Part shown: positions 55,334 to 64,000 of the stretch, piece by piece
Layout of the letters: each line of letters starts with the position of its first letter
Numbering within the stretch: position 1 is the first letter of the stretch
Assembly: GCF_004364635.1 (NCBI RefSeq)
Contig: NZ_SOAX01000006.1
Coordinates: forward strand, 1-64,000
DNA: 64,000 nt
Origin: Halospina denitrificans
GTDB taxonomy: Bacteria > Pseudomonadota > Gammaproteobacteria > Pseudomonadales > Oleiphilaceae
Direction: 5' to 3'
The notes under the pieces: model-generated
The model's database searches: none
What the model was told of the DNA's origin: nothing
The model's input: the letters and a program-made list of their open reading frames with translations, nothing else
Position numbers and translations under genes: made by a program

Positions 55334-56314
55334 TTATGGCTCGTCACTGGGGCCCTGCTGTTCAGGCACACGATAGCCCAGTGGCTTGATGCGTACCCGG
55401 GCGGCGGGCTGGTCCGCCAGGGTAACAGTTGCCTCCAGTGCCTTGTGCGAGAGCACCGCCAGCATATGGCACTCGCCTGCTTCCGTGGCAATACAGTCCG
55501 TGATGCTGCCAAGCTTGCCGCCATCTGCATCCACCAATGGATCGCCAATCACCGGGGTGCTGTCCACGAAGGTCGCCTCCAGGCGGAAGAGGCTTTTCTT
55601 GAGCTGCCCGAGATGGTGCATCCGTGCGATCACTTCCTGACCCGTGTAGCACCCCTTGGTGAAGCTCACGCCGTCAATGGCATGCAGGTTGAGATTAAGC
55701 GGGATATACGCGCCCACGGTTTCCGGGGAGAGGGTAGTGAGGCCGCTCTGGATTTCGGTCAGTCGCCAGGCAGAGCCGGGCATGTGACGCGCCCCGCCGT
55801 CACTGATGGGTCCCTTTTCCCAGAGCTCGAAGCGTGGTGTGCCATCGGCCAGGGGTAGCGTCGCCACCAGGTAACCGTTAGCCGTCTCGACAACCTGGTT
55901 GCAGGCGCTGGGCAGGGCCTCAGCGGATACATGAGCCATGGCCGCGTCGGTGCCAACGAGGCCGGTCAGGGACCAGTCGCCGGCGGGACTCATCTCGGCC
56001 TTGAAAAACGCAAGGTACTTGCTGAGCTGATTGCTGACTTCCTCGGCAATGGCTGCTGGCAACTGCATCATGACGCAGTCTTCTGATACCCGTAGCAGGC
56101 GGAACAGGGCGTAGGCCCGCCCTTTGGGGTTACAGGCGGCGCCCGGCAGGCTTGTCCCGGGTGTCAGCTGTTGGATATCACAGGTGACCTGACCCTGCAG
56201 AAACCGGTCCGTGTCCGGTCCCTGGATCTCAAAGACCTGATGGTTGTCGATAGGGGCCGTGAAGGTATCCGGGAGCTTGTCCGGGGCCGTGATGCTCTGA
56301 GACGGGTTCTGCAT
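55334..56314 (-). CDS. ygfZ: Folate-binding protein YgfZ (GcvT-like)
   Basis: 326 residues. YgfZ uses tetrahydrofolate to help make or repair Fe-S clusters (for example in MiaB). The diagnostic K-G-C-Y-x-G-Q-E motif is present as FTKGCYTGQEVIARMHHLG, with the GcvT fold at the N-terminus (FEIQGPDTDRFLQGQVTCDI). It lies 8 bp downstream of ygfX and with sdhE and nadB forms the conserved ygfZ/sdhE/ygfX neighbourhood. Confidence 0.93.
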   Translation of the reverse strand: MQNPSQSITAPDKLPDTFTAPIDNHQVFEIQGPDTDRFLQGQVTCDIQQLTPGTSLPGAACNPKGRAYALFRLLRVSEDCVMMQLPAAIAEEVSNQLSKYLAFFKAEMSPAGDWSLTGLVGTDAAMAHVSAEALPSACNQVVETANGYLVATLPLADGTPRFELWEKGPISDGGARHMPGSAWRLTEIQSGLTTLSPETVGAYIPLNLNLHAIDGVSFTKGCYTGQEVIARMHHLGQLKKSLFRLEATFVDSTPVIGDPLVDADGGKLGSITDCIATEAGECHMLAVLSHKALEATVTLADQPAARVRIKPLGYRVPEQQGPSDEP

Positions 56315-56322
56315 GCTTTACC

Positions 56323-56787
56323 TCATCTGAAAGCCGGTCTCTGAGTGTCGTTTCGCTCCGGCTGGCAGTATCGCAGCCAGGCCGTCAGGCGACGCAGTGA
56401 CGCCGGATCAGTATTGCGAAAACCGGGCCGATCACTCAACAGCAGGGTATGGTTCCTGCAGCCATCGTCAAGCCGGAGCCAGAGCCAACGGTGCGCGATT
56501 CGCGACTCCGGCGCAACCCTGGCGGGGTGGCGGGCGCCTGTGTTGGTGAGTATCCACAGGCTGTCCCCGCGTACTTCGATCCCTGAGAGCGTGCGGGATC
56601 CGCGCAGCAGCCCCTGGCGCAGGAAGGCCAGGGCACTGGCCCATACACAGCCAACGGCCGGAACGGCCAGCCATACGTAGTGGGTTGTGCCGGCGAAGAA
56701 CAGGATGGCGGGTATCGTCCAGGGTGCCGCTGCAATCACTCCGATGCCCGGGGCGGCCCCAACCTCAAGGTCAACCCGGCTGAACAC
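56323..56787 (-). CDS. ygfX: YgfX-like membrane protein
   Basis: 154 residues from a GTG at 56787, overlapping the sdhE end by 17 bases. Two adjacent hydrophobic helices (about 10-60) anchor a small cytoplasmic C-terminal domain. The position directly after sdhE identifies it as the YgfX/CptA type, described in E. coli as a partner of SdhE (toxin CptA of CptAB). Sequence conservation in this family is low, so the assignment leans on context and topology. Confidence 0.7.
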   Translation of the reverse strand: MFSRVDLEVGAAPGIGVIAAAPWTIPAILFFAGTTHYVWLAVPAVGCVWASALAFLRQGLLRGSRTLSGIEVRGDSLWILTNTGARHPARVAPESRIAHRWLWLRLDDGCRNHTLLLSDRPGFRNTDPASLRRLTAWLRYCQPERNDTQRPAFR

Positions 56788-57025
56788 GCTGCAGGATCAG
56801 GTCGATGATGCGGGCAAGTTCCGGATCTTCCGGGCGGCTGCGTTGCATGAACCAGGCAAAAAGATCGTTATCCTCACATTCAATGAGCTGCCGATAGCGC
56901 GCCTGGTCTTCCTCGGGGAGGGACGGATAGACCTCCTTGACGAAAGGAAGCATCAGGACATCCAGTTCCAGCATGCCCCGGCGGCTGTGCCATATCAGCC
57001 GCTTGTATTCGATGTCGTTCTCCAT
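56771..57025 (-). CDS. sdhE: FAD assembly factor SdhE
   Basis: 84 residues. The [13 protein letters not shown] stretch contains the RGxxE motif of the DUF339/SdhE family needed for covalent flavinylation of succinate dehydrogenase and fumarate reductase. The length matches E. coli SdhE (88). Next gene upstream is nadB, another flavoprotein of the succinate dehydrogenase fold. Confidence 0.94.
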   Translation of the reverse strand: MENDIEYKRLIWHSRRGMLELDVLMLPFVKEVYPSLPEEDQARYRQLIECEDNDLFAWFMQRSRPEDPELARIIDLILQRVQPG

Positions 57026-57067
57026 CAGTTGGTAACCATCCTGTGTTGGGTTGGATGCCCGGCGCCA

Positions 57068-58672
57068 TCAGGCGTCGGAGGCCATGAAAGTGGTTGGGAC
57101 CAGAACGGTATCCTGGGGATCCGCCAGTTTGCCCGGGTAATCCAGGTTGTAGTGCAGTCCCCGGCTTTCCCGTCGTTGCAGCGCCGAGCAGATGATGAGG
57201 TCGGCCACGGCGACCAGGTTGCGAAGTTCCAGCAGGTCATTGCTGACCCGGTAATTGCTGTAGAATTCACGGATCTCACTGTGGAGCATATCCACTCGAT
57301 GTTTGGCCCGCTGCAGACGCTTGGTCGTGCGCACGATGCCCACATAGTCCCACATGAAATGCCGCAGCTCATCCCAGTTGTGGGCGATGACCACGTCCTC
57401 GTCGGAGTCGCGTACCCGTGACTCGTCCCAGTGGGGCGCCTGTGGGGGCGTCGGCACATGGCGGATCTGTTCATTGATGTCGATGGCCGCTGCCCGGCCG
57501 TAGACCAGGCACTCCAGAAGGGAGTTGCTGGCCATGCGATTGGCGCCGTGAAGGCCGGTAAAGGAAGACTCCCCCACGGCGTATAACTGGTTCACGTCCG
57601 TGCGCGCCTGCTCATCCACCATGATACCACCGCAGGTATAGTGGGCGGCGGGAACGATGGGGATCGGCTCCTGCGTGATGTCGATACCGTATTCGAGGCA
57701 GCGTTCGGCGATGGTCGGGAAGTGCTCGGTAATGAAGGAAGCGGGTTTGTGACTGATATCCAGGTAGAGGCAGTCCGCGCCCAGACGTTTCATCTCGTGG
57801 TCGATGGCCCTTGCGACAATATCACGGGGCGCCAGTTCCCCGCGTTCATCAAAACGGTCCATGAAACGGCTTCCATCCGGAAGCAGCAGGTGCCCGCCCT
57901 CGCCGCGGACGGCCTCACTGATCAGGAACGACTTGGCCCTGGGGTGATAAAGGCAGGTGGGGTGGAACTGGTTGAATTCCATGTTGGCAACCCGGCAGCC
58001 TGCCCGCCATGCAATGGCGATACCATCGCCGGTGGCACTGTCCGGGTTGCTGGTATAGAGGTAAGCCTTACTGGCGCCACCCGTTGCCAGTATCACAAAC
58101 CTGGCCTGGAACAGTTCCACCTCCTGGGACTCGCGGTTGAAAACGTAGGCGCCAACACAGCGGTTGCCGGGAAGGAAGAGTTTTTTGTGGGTGATCAGAT
58201 CCAGCGCCATGCGGTTTTCATAGATGTGGATGTTGGCGGCATCCCGCGCGCGCTGGCAGAGCACTGTTGATATGGCCTGGCCGGTGGCGTCCGCCGCGTG
58301 GATGATGCGTCTGTGGCTGTGGCCACCCTCACGGGTCAGGTGAAAGTGCTCGCCATCGGACCGGGTGAAATGCACCCCCTGCTGCACCAGCCACTCAATG
58401 CTTTTCTGGCCGTCATGGACGGTACGCCGTACCGCATCGTCATGGCACAGGCCCGCACCGGCGTCCAGCGTATCCGCCACATGGGCTTCTTCACTGTCGG
58501 TTTCATCGAGCACGGCCGCAATGCCACCCTGCGCCCACTGTGTGGAGCCGCTGTCGAGCGTCGTCTTGCTGATGACGGCAATGTCCAGATCACTGGACAG
58601 GTTGAGCGCTGCGGTCAGGCCCGCGGCGCCGCTGCCGATGATAAGCACGTCGTGACTGTGGAATTTGCTCAT
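57068..58672 (-). CDS. nadB: L-aspartate oxidase
   Basis: 534 residues. FAD-dependent oxidation of aspartate to iminoaspartate, first step of NAD synthesis. The FAD motif [28 protein letters not shown], the [18 protein letters not shown] substrate region, [17 protein letters not shown] and the C-terminal [25 protein letters not shown] are intact. Divergent from rseC, as nadB normally is from the rpoE operon. Confidence 0.96.
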   Translation of the reverse strand: MSKFHSHDVLIIGSGAAGLTAALNLSSDLDIAVISKTTLDSGSTQWAQGGIAAVLDETDSEEAHVADTLDAGAGLCHDDAVRRTVHDGQKSIEWLVQQGVHFTRSDGEHFHLTREGGHSHRRIIHAADATGQAISTVLCQRARDAANIHIYENRMALDLITHKKLFLPGNRCVGAYVFNRESQEVELFQARFVILATGGASKAYLYTSNPDSATGDGIAIAWRAGCRVANMEFNQFHPTCLYHPRAKSFLISEAVRGEGGHLLLPDGSRFMDRFDERGELAPRDIVARAIDHEMKRLGADCLYLDISHKPASFITEHFPTIAERCLEYGIDITQEPIPIVPAAHYTCGGIMVDEQARTDVNQLYAVGESSFTGLHGANRMASNSLLECLVYGRAAAIDINEQIRHVPTPPQAPHWDESRVRDSDEDVVIAHNWDELRHFMWDYVGIVRTTKRLQRAKHRVDMLHSEIREFYSNYRVSNDLLELRNLVAVADLIICSALQRRESRGLHYNLDYPGKLADPQDTVLVPTTFMASDA

Positions 58673-58715
58673 GCTGCTCCTGGGAAACGTTGAATCGAGA
58701 GCGGGCCTCGCTATT

Positions 58716-58742
58716 GAACTAAAGTTTGCCCTGCCTGTCTAT
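58716..58742 (+). promoter_or_regulatory. Candidate sigma-E-type promoter upstream of rseC
   Basis: GAACTA (58716-58721), 16 bp, TCTAT (58738-58742) resembles the ECF sigma-E pattern GAACTT-N16-TCTRA, with two to three deviations. It lies in the nadB-rseC gap, where the autoregulated rpoE promoter sits in relatives. Not tested; other readings possible. Confidence 0.3.
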
Positions 58743-58810
58743 TTCGCTCAATGTCTGGTGATACGTTCCGGTGGCCTTGAGAAGATGATTGAAGATGGTA
58801 CCTTTGATTG

Positions 58811-59284
58811 ATGTCCACCATGATTGAACAGACTGGGACGGTAACCGCCAAAGGCAACGGCCGGATTCACGTGAAAGTGGATCCATCCCCGGGGTGTGCA
58901 CGCTGTGAAGCGGGGCAGGGGTGTGGCCAGGGCCTCATTGGCCAGCTTGCAGGTCAGTCGGCTCACGGTGTCCCGGTTCCGGAACCGGCAGGCATAGAGG
59001 TTGATGTTGGCGATGTCGTGGTGCTTGGTATGGCGCCCGGAGGGCTTCTGATGGCGTCGTCACTGGTTTATCTGATGCCATTGGTGCTGATGATGCTTGC
59101 CGCGCTGGGTGCAGGTGTGCTCTGGCCAGGATCGGAGGCTTTAGCGGCGGTCTCGGGTATAAGTGGTCTTGCAGCAGGCTTTGTCGGGGTGCGTTATCTG
59201 GTTCGCGACCGCCGGCTACGCGGCCAGTTCGAGCCGCAACTGCTGCGCATGGCATCCGGGGCAGCTGACGAATTGTTAACTTGA
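58811..59284 (+). CDS. rseC: SoxR-reducing / sigma-E regulatory protein RseC (MucC)
   Basis: 157 residues from the ATG 58811; an ATG at 58820 (MIEQTG) is equally plausible and no strong Shine-Dalgarno decides. The N-terminal part carries four cysteines in GCARCEAGQGCGQG as in RseC/RsxC-linked proteins; two membrane helices (about 75-125; LLMASSLVYLMPLVLMMLAALGAGVLW) follow. RseC modulates sigma-E signalling and SoxR reduction. Normally rpoE, rseA and rseB precede it; here they are absent. Confidence 0.85.
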   Translation: MSTMIEQTGTVTAKGNGRIHVKVDPSPGCARCEAGQGCGQGLIGQLAGQSAHGVPVPEPAGIEVDVGDVVVLGMAPGGLLMASSLVYLMPLVLMMLAALGAGVLWPGSEALAAVSGISGLAAGFVGVRYLVRDRRLRGQFEPQLLRMASGAADELLT

Positions 59285-59379
59285 AAATTCGGACCGGAGC
59301 CACACATTGTCCGGTGACAATCTGATTGACTGACTTCAACAACTTTCATTCGCCGCGTAATCCAATTCATGGAGACGTT

Positions 59380-60798
59380 ATGCAAAAGACCCTTCGCGCT
59401 TTTTCAGTCTTTCTGGTGATGCTGGCATTCATGGCAGCCGCCACTGCCGTACCGGCCCAGTCCAGGAGCGGGTTGCCCGATTTCACCCAGCTGGTCGAGG
59501 ATAATGCCAATGCCGTGGTGAACATCAGTACCACTTCCAAGGTAAACCGTGGGGTGTCGCCCTTCGGCGACGGGCAGATGGAGCAACTGCCCGAGTTCTT
59601 CCGGGATTTCTTCGAGGATCGCTTCCGGGGCAATCCCATGCCCCGGGGCGAGCAGGAAAAACAGTCCATGGGGTCGGGCTTTATCGTTTCCGCTGATGGC
59701 TACATTCTTACCAACAACCATGTGGTTGAAGGCGCGGATGAGATCATCGTCCGGCTCAATGATCGGCGTGAGTTGGAGGCGGAAGTGGTGGGATCGGATG
59801 CCCGTTCCGACATTGCGGTGCTCAAGGTTGAGGGTGAAGACCTTCCTGCGGCCAAGATTGGAAACTCGTCAGATCTCGAGGTTGGGGAATGGGTTTTCGC
59901 CATAGGTTCTCCCTTTGGCTTTGACTACACGGTGACCTCGGGCATCGTAAGCGCGAAAGGCCGTTCCCTGCCCCGGGACAACTATATACCCTTTATCCAG
60001 ACCGATGTGGCCATTAACCCCGGGAATTCCGGCGGTCCCCTGTTCAACATGGACGGCGAGGTGATTGGCGTGAACTCGCAGATCTACACCCGTTCTGGCG
60101 GGTTCATGGGCGTCTCCTTCGCCATCCCGATGGATGTGGCCATGGACGTCTTTGAGCAACTCAAGAAGACGGGCAGTGTTACCCGTGGCTGGCTGGGGGT
60201 GATGATCCAGGAAGTGAATCGGGATCTGGCGGAGACCTTTGGACTTGAACGTCCCTACGGAGCCCTTGTGGCCGATGTGGTACCGGATTCGCCGGCTGCC
60301 GAGGCAGGCCTCCAGTCCGGTGACGTCATCCTCGAGTTCAATGGCGAGGAGATAACCCGTTCTTCGGACCTGCCACCGAAAGTGGGTCAGGCGGATGTCG
60401 GCAGTGAAGCAGAGCTGACCGTAATGCGTGACAAGGAGCGGCAGACGGTGACCTTCGAGGTTGCCAAACTGCCCGAGGATGATCAGCAGGTCGCGCAGCA
60501 GCAGCCGGAAACGGATACTGGCAATCGCCTTGGGCTGCGGGTCAAGGATCTGCCTGAACAGCTTGCCCGCGAGTGGGAACTCGATGGTGGTGTCCTGGTG
60601 ACTGAAGTCGGTCGTGGACCGGCACGCCAGGCGGGTATCCGTCGCAACGATGTGATCCGCAAGATCGGCAATCAGGGAGTGACCTCCGTCAGCGAGTTCC
60701 AGGAGGTTGTTGACAGCATTCCGACGGGGCAGCCGGTCGCGGTGACCCTGATCCGCCAGGGCACCCCACGCATTGTGGCGATCCGTGTTCCCGAATGA
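59380..60798 (+). CDS. mucD: Periplasmic serine endoprotease MucD/DegP-like
   Basis: 472 residues from the ATG 59380 with GGAGACGTT before it. Signal peptide to about residue 27 (AATAVPAQS). HtrA protease triad: His in LTNNHVVEGADEI, Asp in ARSDIAVLKVEG, Ser in NPGNSGGPLFNM. Two PDZ domains follow (about 265-350 and 375-470; GWLGVMIQEVNRDLAETFG, VTEVGRGPARQAGIRRNDVI). It degrades misfolded envelope proteins and restrains the sigma-E pathway. Followed by an intrinsic terminator. Confidence 0.95.
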   Translation: MQKTLRAFSVFLVMLAFMAAATAVPAQSRSGLPDFTQLVEDNANAVVNISTTSKVNRGVSPFGDGQMEQLPEFFRDFFEDRFRGNPMPRGEQEKQSMGSGFIVSADGYILTNNHVVEGADEIIVRLNDRRELEAEVVGSDARSDIAVLKVEGEDLPAAKIGNSSDLEVGEWVFAIGSPFGFDYTVTSGIVSAKGRSLPRDNYIPFIQTDVAINPGNSGGPLFNMDGEVIGVNSQIYTRSGGFMGVSFAIPMDVAMDVFEQLKKTGSVTRGWLGVMIQEVNRDLAETFGLERPYGALVADVVPDSPAAEAGLQSGDVILEFNGEEITRSSDLPPKVGQADVGSEAELTVMRDKERQTVTFEVAKLPEDDQQVAQQQPETDTGNRLGLRVKDLPEQLAREWELDGGVLVTEVGRGPARQAGIRRNDVIRKIGNQGVTSVSEFQEVVDSIPTGQPVAVTLIRQGTPRIVAIRVPE

Positions 60799-60822
60799 AT
60801 GACGGTGCCTGCCGGTGATGCG

Positions 60823-60848
60823 AAAACCCGCCTCTGGCGGGTTTTTTT
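60823..60848 (+). terminator. Intrinsic terminator after mucD
   Basis: AAAACCCGCC, loop TCT, GGCGGGTTTT, then continuing T residues (eight in all, 60841-60848 region). A textbook rho-independent terminator 25 bp after the mucD stop, separating it from lepA. Confidence 0.93.
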
Positions 60849-60943
60849 GTGCCATGGTCTTTCCGGTGGCTGTCCGGTAAAATCGCGCAGACTCGTGGGC
60901 CCGACACATCCCCACGTTTCCCGGCAATCAGGTTGGAGCTTCA

Positions 60944-62746
60944 GTGAGTGATCTAAGCCACATTCGCAACTTTTCCATCATCGCCCACATCGACCATGGC
61001 AAGTCCACGCTCGCCGACCGTTTCATCCAGGTCTGTGAGGGGCTGACGGATCGTGAAATGGCGGAGCAGGTGCTGGATTCGATGGATCTTGAGCGTGAGC
61101 GCGGTATCACCATCAAGGCCCAGAGCGTGACGCTCAAGTACCGGGCGAAGGATGGCAACGTCTACGAACTCAACTTCATTGATACCCCGGGACACGTGGA
61201 CTTCTCCTATGAGGTGTCACGGTCCCTCAAGGCCTGTGAAGGGGCACTGCTCGTGGTGGATGCCGGCCAGGGTGTGGAGGCCCAGTCGGTGGCCAACTGT
61301 TACACGGCCATGGATCAGGGGCTTGAGGTTATTCCGATCCTCAACAAGATCGACCTGCCGCAGGCGGATCCGGAGAAGGTTATGTCCGAGATCGAGGACG
61401 TGATCGGAATCGATGCCAGTGGTGCCGTGCCCTGCAGTGCCAAGAACGGCACTGGCGTAGAGGACGTTCTGGAGGCGTTGATTCACCGCATTCCGCCACC
61501 TCAGGGGGAGGTGGATGAGGCCCTGCAGGCACTGATCATCGACTCCTGGTTCGACAACTACCAGGGCGTCGTCTCGCTCGTGCGGGTGATGCACGGCAGT
61601 GTGCGCAAGGGCGAGAAGGTCCTGGTCAAGTCCACGGGCAAGAGCCACGTGGTGGACAAGGTCGGGTACTTCAATCCCAAGCCGACAACCATCCCGGAAC
61701 TCAAGGCCGGGGAGGTAGGCTTCATCGTCTCCGGGATCAAGGACATCAAGGGCGCGCCCGTGGGTGACACCATAACCCACGCTAATACGCCCGACGTGGC
61801 CCAGCTGGAAGGGTTCCAGAAGGTCAAGCCGCAGGTGTACGCGGGCATCTTCCCGGTCTCCTCGGACGATTACAACGCCTTCCGGGATGCCCTTGAGAAG
61901 CTCACCCTCAATGATGCCTCGTTGTTCTTCGAACCGGAGAGCTCTGATGCGCTCGGTTTCGGATTCCGCTGCGGCTTCCTCGGTATGCTCCACATGGAGA
62001 TCATCCAGGAACGGGTGGAGCGCGAATACGGCATCGACCTCATCACCACCGCACCGACCGTGGTCTACGAAGTGGTGATGGTGGACGGCAGCGTCGAGTA
62101 CATCGAGAACCCGTCGCGCCTGCCGGATCCGGCCGAGATCGAGGAAATCCGCGAACCGATCTGCGAGGCGAACATACTGGTTCCGCAGGAGTTCCTGGGT
62201 AATGTGATTGCGCTCTGCGAGGAGCGCCGGGGCAGCCAGACGAGCATGAACTTCCTGGCGACCCAGGTCCAGGTGGTCTATGAATTGCCCATGAGCGAAG
62301 TGGTTCTGGATTTCTTCGATCGACTCAAGAGCGCCACTCGTGGCTACGCATCCCTGGACTACCAGTTCCAGCGTTTCCAGGCGGCGAACCTGGCCCGTCT
62401 CGATATACTGATCAACGGGGATCGTGTCGATTCACTCGCCATCGTGGTCCATCGGGAGCAGGCCCACAGCAAGGGGCGGGCGCTGGCAGAGAAGATGAAG
62501 GAACTGATTCCGCGCCAGATGTTTGATATTGCCATCCAGGCTGCGATCGGGAACCACGTGGTGGCCCGCCAGACCGTCAAGGCGCTGCGCAAGAATGTAA
62601 CGGCCAAGTGTTACGGCGGCGACGTCAGCCGGAAGAAGAAACTGCTCCAGAAGCAGAAGGAAGGCAAGAAGCGCATGAAACAGGTCGGCAATGTGGAAGT
62701 GCCCCAGGAAGCCTTCCTTGCGGTATTGCGGGTGAATGATGACTAG
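60944..62746 (+). CDS. lepA: Elongation factor 4 (LepA) GTPase
   Basis: 600 residues from a GTG at 60944. G motifs: [26 protein letters not shown]-like domains follow, and the unique C-terminal domain ends [29 protein letters not shown]. It acts on ribosomes, with roles in initiation/biogenesis and stress back-translocation. lepB follows 8 bp after its stop, the classical lepA-lepB pair. Confidence 0.97.
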   Translation: MSDLSHIRNFSIIAHIDHGKSTLADRFIQVCEGLTDREMAEQVLDSMDLERERGITIKAQSVTLKYRAKDGNVYELNFIDTPGHVDFSYEVSRSLKACEGALLVVDAGQGVEAQSVANCYTAMDQGLEVIPILNKIDLPQADPEKVMSEIEDVIGIDASGAVPCSAKNGTGVEDVLEALIHRIPPPQGEVDEALQALIIDSWFDNYQGVVSLVRVMHGSVRKGEKVLVKSTGKSHVVDKVGYFNPKPTTIPELKAGEVGFIVSGIKDIKGAPVGDTITHANTPDVAQLEGFQKVKPQVYAGIFPVSSDDYNAFRDALEKLTLNDASLFFEPESSDALGFGFRCGFLGMLHMEIIQERVEREYGIDLITTAPTVVYEVVMVDGSVEYIENPSRLPDPAEIEEIREPICEANILVPQEFLGNVIALCEERRGSQTSMNFLATQVQVVYELPMSEVVLDFFDRLKSATRGYASLDYQFQRFQAANLARLDILINGDRVDSLAIVVHREQAHSKGRALAEKMKELIPRQMFDIAIQAAIGNHVVARQTVKALRKNVTAKCYGGDVSRKKKLLQKQKEGKKRMKQVGNVEVPQEAFLAVLRVNDD

Positions 62747-62754
62747 GACGGCCC

Positions 62755-63555
62755 ATGAACATTAATTTTCCGCTTCTGCTGGTGGCGCTGACGGCAGCGG
62801 CCGGCATTATCTGGCTCATCGATGCACGCTTTTTCAGGCCGGCAAGGCTGGCGCGCTACGAGGAGGAGGGGGCACGCAAATCGGTGGAAGAGGCAGCGGA
62901 CGCCGAGGATCCGGATCAGCCCTGGCTGGCCGAGATCAGTCGCTCCTTCTTCCCGATCCTGCTGGTGGTTCTGCTGTTGCGCTCCTTCCTGGTGGAGCCC
63001 TTCCAGATCCCGTCCGGCTCAATGCTGCCGACGCTGCAGGTCGGGGACTTCATCCTGGTCAACAAGTTCGCCTATGGGTTGCGGTTGCCGGTGGCCCACT
63101 ACGAGTTTCTCAGTGTGGACGATCCCGAGCGCGGGGACATCATGGTCTTCCGTTATCCTGTTGAGCCTTCTATCAACTATATTAAGAGGGTAGTGGGAAC
63201 ACCTGGTGACCGGGTTCGGTACGAGGATAAGCAGCTATATATCAATGGTGACCGGGTTGAGACGGATTTCGTGGCACGGCTCCCGAATGAAGATTTGCTG
63301 GAGGAGACGCTCGATGGAACACGCCATCGCCTGCTTCATTCATCCGGGCGCAGCGATCCCAGGGCGGAAGGCGAGTGGGTCGTTCCCGATAACCACTACT
63401 TTGTCATGGGAGACAACCGGGACAACAGCCGTGACAGCCGTTACTGGGGAATGGTTCCGGAAGACCATGTGGTGGGCGAGGCCTTTGCCATATGGATGCA
63501 CTGGGAATCCCTGACGAGCCTGCCGAGTTTCCATCGGGTGGGTTGGATTGAATAA
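62755..63555 (+). CDS. lepB: Signal peptidase I
   Basis: 266 residues. Membrane helices near residues 3-22 and 63-80 (FFPILLVVLLLRSFLVEPFQ). Catalytic Ser in PSGSMLPTL, Lys in INYIKRVVGTPGDRV, plus GDNRDNSRDSRYWG. It cleaves Sec signal peptides on the periplasmic face, so it would process DsbC, MucD and others here. The C-terminus is complete. Confidence 0.97.
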   Translation: MNINFPLLLVALTAAAGIIWLIDARFFRPARLARYEEEGARKSVEEAADAEDPDQPWLAEISRSFFPILLVVLLLRSFLVEPFQIPSGSMLPTLQVGDFILVNKFAYGLRLPVAHYEFLSVDDPERGDIMVFRYPVEPSINYIKRVVGTPGDRVRYEDKQLYINGDRVETDFVARLPNEDLLEETLDGTRHRLLHSSGRSDPRAEGEWVVPDNHYFVMGDNRDNSRDSRYWGMVPEDHVVGEAFAIWMHWESLTSLPSFHRVGWIE

Positions 63556-63575
63556 CACTAGCAACAGGGCAGCTT

Positions 63576-63965
63576 ATGTTGAATGACCAACGTCCCCCCA
63601 GCCACCAGGGTGGCTTTTCCATGATTGCCATCATGATGGCAATCATAATCGGTTTTTTTCTCCTCACCGTGGTGGTGAGGGTTGTTCCTGTCTATATCGA
63701 TGACTTCACGCTCAGTCAGATCATCGACTCCATTGATGACCGCGATAGTCGCCGCGGTATTGACTCGGAACGTGACGTCCGTGTGTACCTGAAGAAACGC
63801 TTACGACTGGAAAGGATTGAAAGCGTCAGCGTTTCAGATATGGATATCAAGTATGGCAATGAACTGCTCACGATTGATTTTGAGTACGAGGCCCGAACGC
63901 CGTTCATGGGTAACATTGATACGGTCATCAAGTTTGAACACCACCACGAGATGGGGGTTCAGTGA
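63576..63965 (+). CDS. DUF4845 membrane protein
   Basis: 129 residues. One N-terminal hydrophobic segment (GGFSMIAIMMAIIIGFFLLTVVVRVVPVYIDDFTL) resembling a type IV pilin-like leader, then a small domain (SQIIDSIDDRDSRRGIDSERDVRVYLKKRL...YEARTPFMGNIDTVIKFEHHHEM). Proteins of this family lie between lepB and rnc in many gamma- and betaproteobacteria; no function is established. Its stop overlaps the rnc start. Confidence 0.85.
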   Translation: MLNDQRPPSHQGGFSMIAIMMAIIIGFFLLTVVVRVVPVYIDDFTLSQIIDSIDDRDSRRGIDSERDVRVYLKKRLRLERIESVSVSDMDIKYGNELLTIDFEYEARTPFMGNIDTVIKFEHHHEMGVQ

Positions 63966-64000
63966 CGGAAGCGGAACGCCTTGCTCAGCTACAGAAACGC
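63962..64000 (+). CDS. rnc: Ribonuclease III, first 13 codons (cut by window end)
   Basis: A GTG at 63962 overlapping the DUF4845 stop (GTGA) starts a frame encoding MTEAERLAQLQKR, matching the usual RNase III N-terminal LxxLQxRLGY region. Context (lepB-DUF4845-rnc) supports it. Only the first 39 bases are visible. Confidence 0.75.
   Translation, partial: MTEAERLAQLQKR

Noticed and set aside
1-64000. CRISPR arrays, prophage modules, restriction or toxin-antitoxin systems
   Set aside because: Reading through the window I saw no regularly spaced short repeats, no phage structural genes and no convincing defence genes; PIN-PhoH is chromosomal and lacks a small upstream partner.

Overview
The window is chromosomal DNA of a GC-rich (roughly 60% by eye) gammaproteobacterium. 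Gene content and order (lolB-ispE-tRNA-Gln-prs-rplY-pth-ychF, hemA-prfA-prmC-moeB, minCDE, ffh / rpsP-rimM-trmD-rplS, xerD-dsbC-hom-thrC-recJ-prfB-lysS, nadB / rseC-mucD-lepA-lepB-rnc) fit the Pseudomonas/Oceanospirillum side of the class. My best guess is Marinobacter or a close relative; this is inference from gene order and protein style, not a database match.

Layout. 1-1535 is accessory: the right end of an IS3-group element, a lower-GC secreted protein of unknown function between two imperfect direct repeats, ending at the 3' side of a tRNA-Met gene. 1536-10269 (mostly minus strand) holds an AGCS transporter, ychF, pth, rplY, prs, tRNA-Gln, ispE, lolB and a TPR lipoprotein. 10445-14485 is the tightly overlapped hemA-prfA-prmC-moeB operon, facing a photolyase. 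16180-18982 is a RimK-type ligase cluster with a dead MscS channel remnant at its head. 18979-23651 (minus) holds PhoH, a CBS protein, a START-domain protein and minCDE. 23758-28297 holds dinB, a PAP2 phosphatase, a glycosyltransferase, an aldo-keto reductase and an FKBP. 28408-32241 is a two-component system coupled to glpK. 32244-36478 holds argF, argD, an orphan hydantoinase-B-like gene and grxD. 36489-41744 holds a TonB-like protein, a DUF1631 protein, a CorC-type membrane protein and a CcsA-like membrane protein. 41901-55311 is a long run of plus-strand housekeeping genes. 55334-58672 (minus) is ygfZ, ygfX, sdhE, nadB. The window closes with rseC-mucD-lepA-lepB-DUF4845 and the first codons of rnc.

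Most striking signal. Three intergenic sites (4356-4482, 14507-14617, 51711-51847) carry the same hairpin element: a loop of exactly 53 nt, with its first 30 nt identical in all copies, enclosed by perfectly complementary arms of 37, 29 and 42 bp. The outer arm sequence is private to each site. There is no mismatch or G-T pair in any arm, one copy carries a compensatory base-pair change, one arm includes the recJ stop codon, and around another copy both converging genes end in matching inverted sequence. This suggests a DNA-level process that copies flanking host sequence into an inverted arm. I do not recognise it as a named repeat family. Around the second copy a tract of about 1.5 kb has strong C-over-G asymmetry that ignores gene orientation.

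Other notable points: the sigma-E operon has lost its usual front (rpoE-rseA-rseB) between nadB and rseC; an intrinsic terminator sits in the argD leader; glpK overlaps a histidine kinase gene; and an MscS-family gene survives only as a C-terminal fragment with a nonsense codon.
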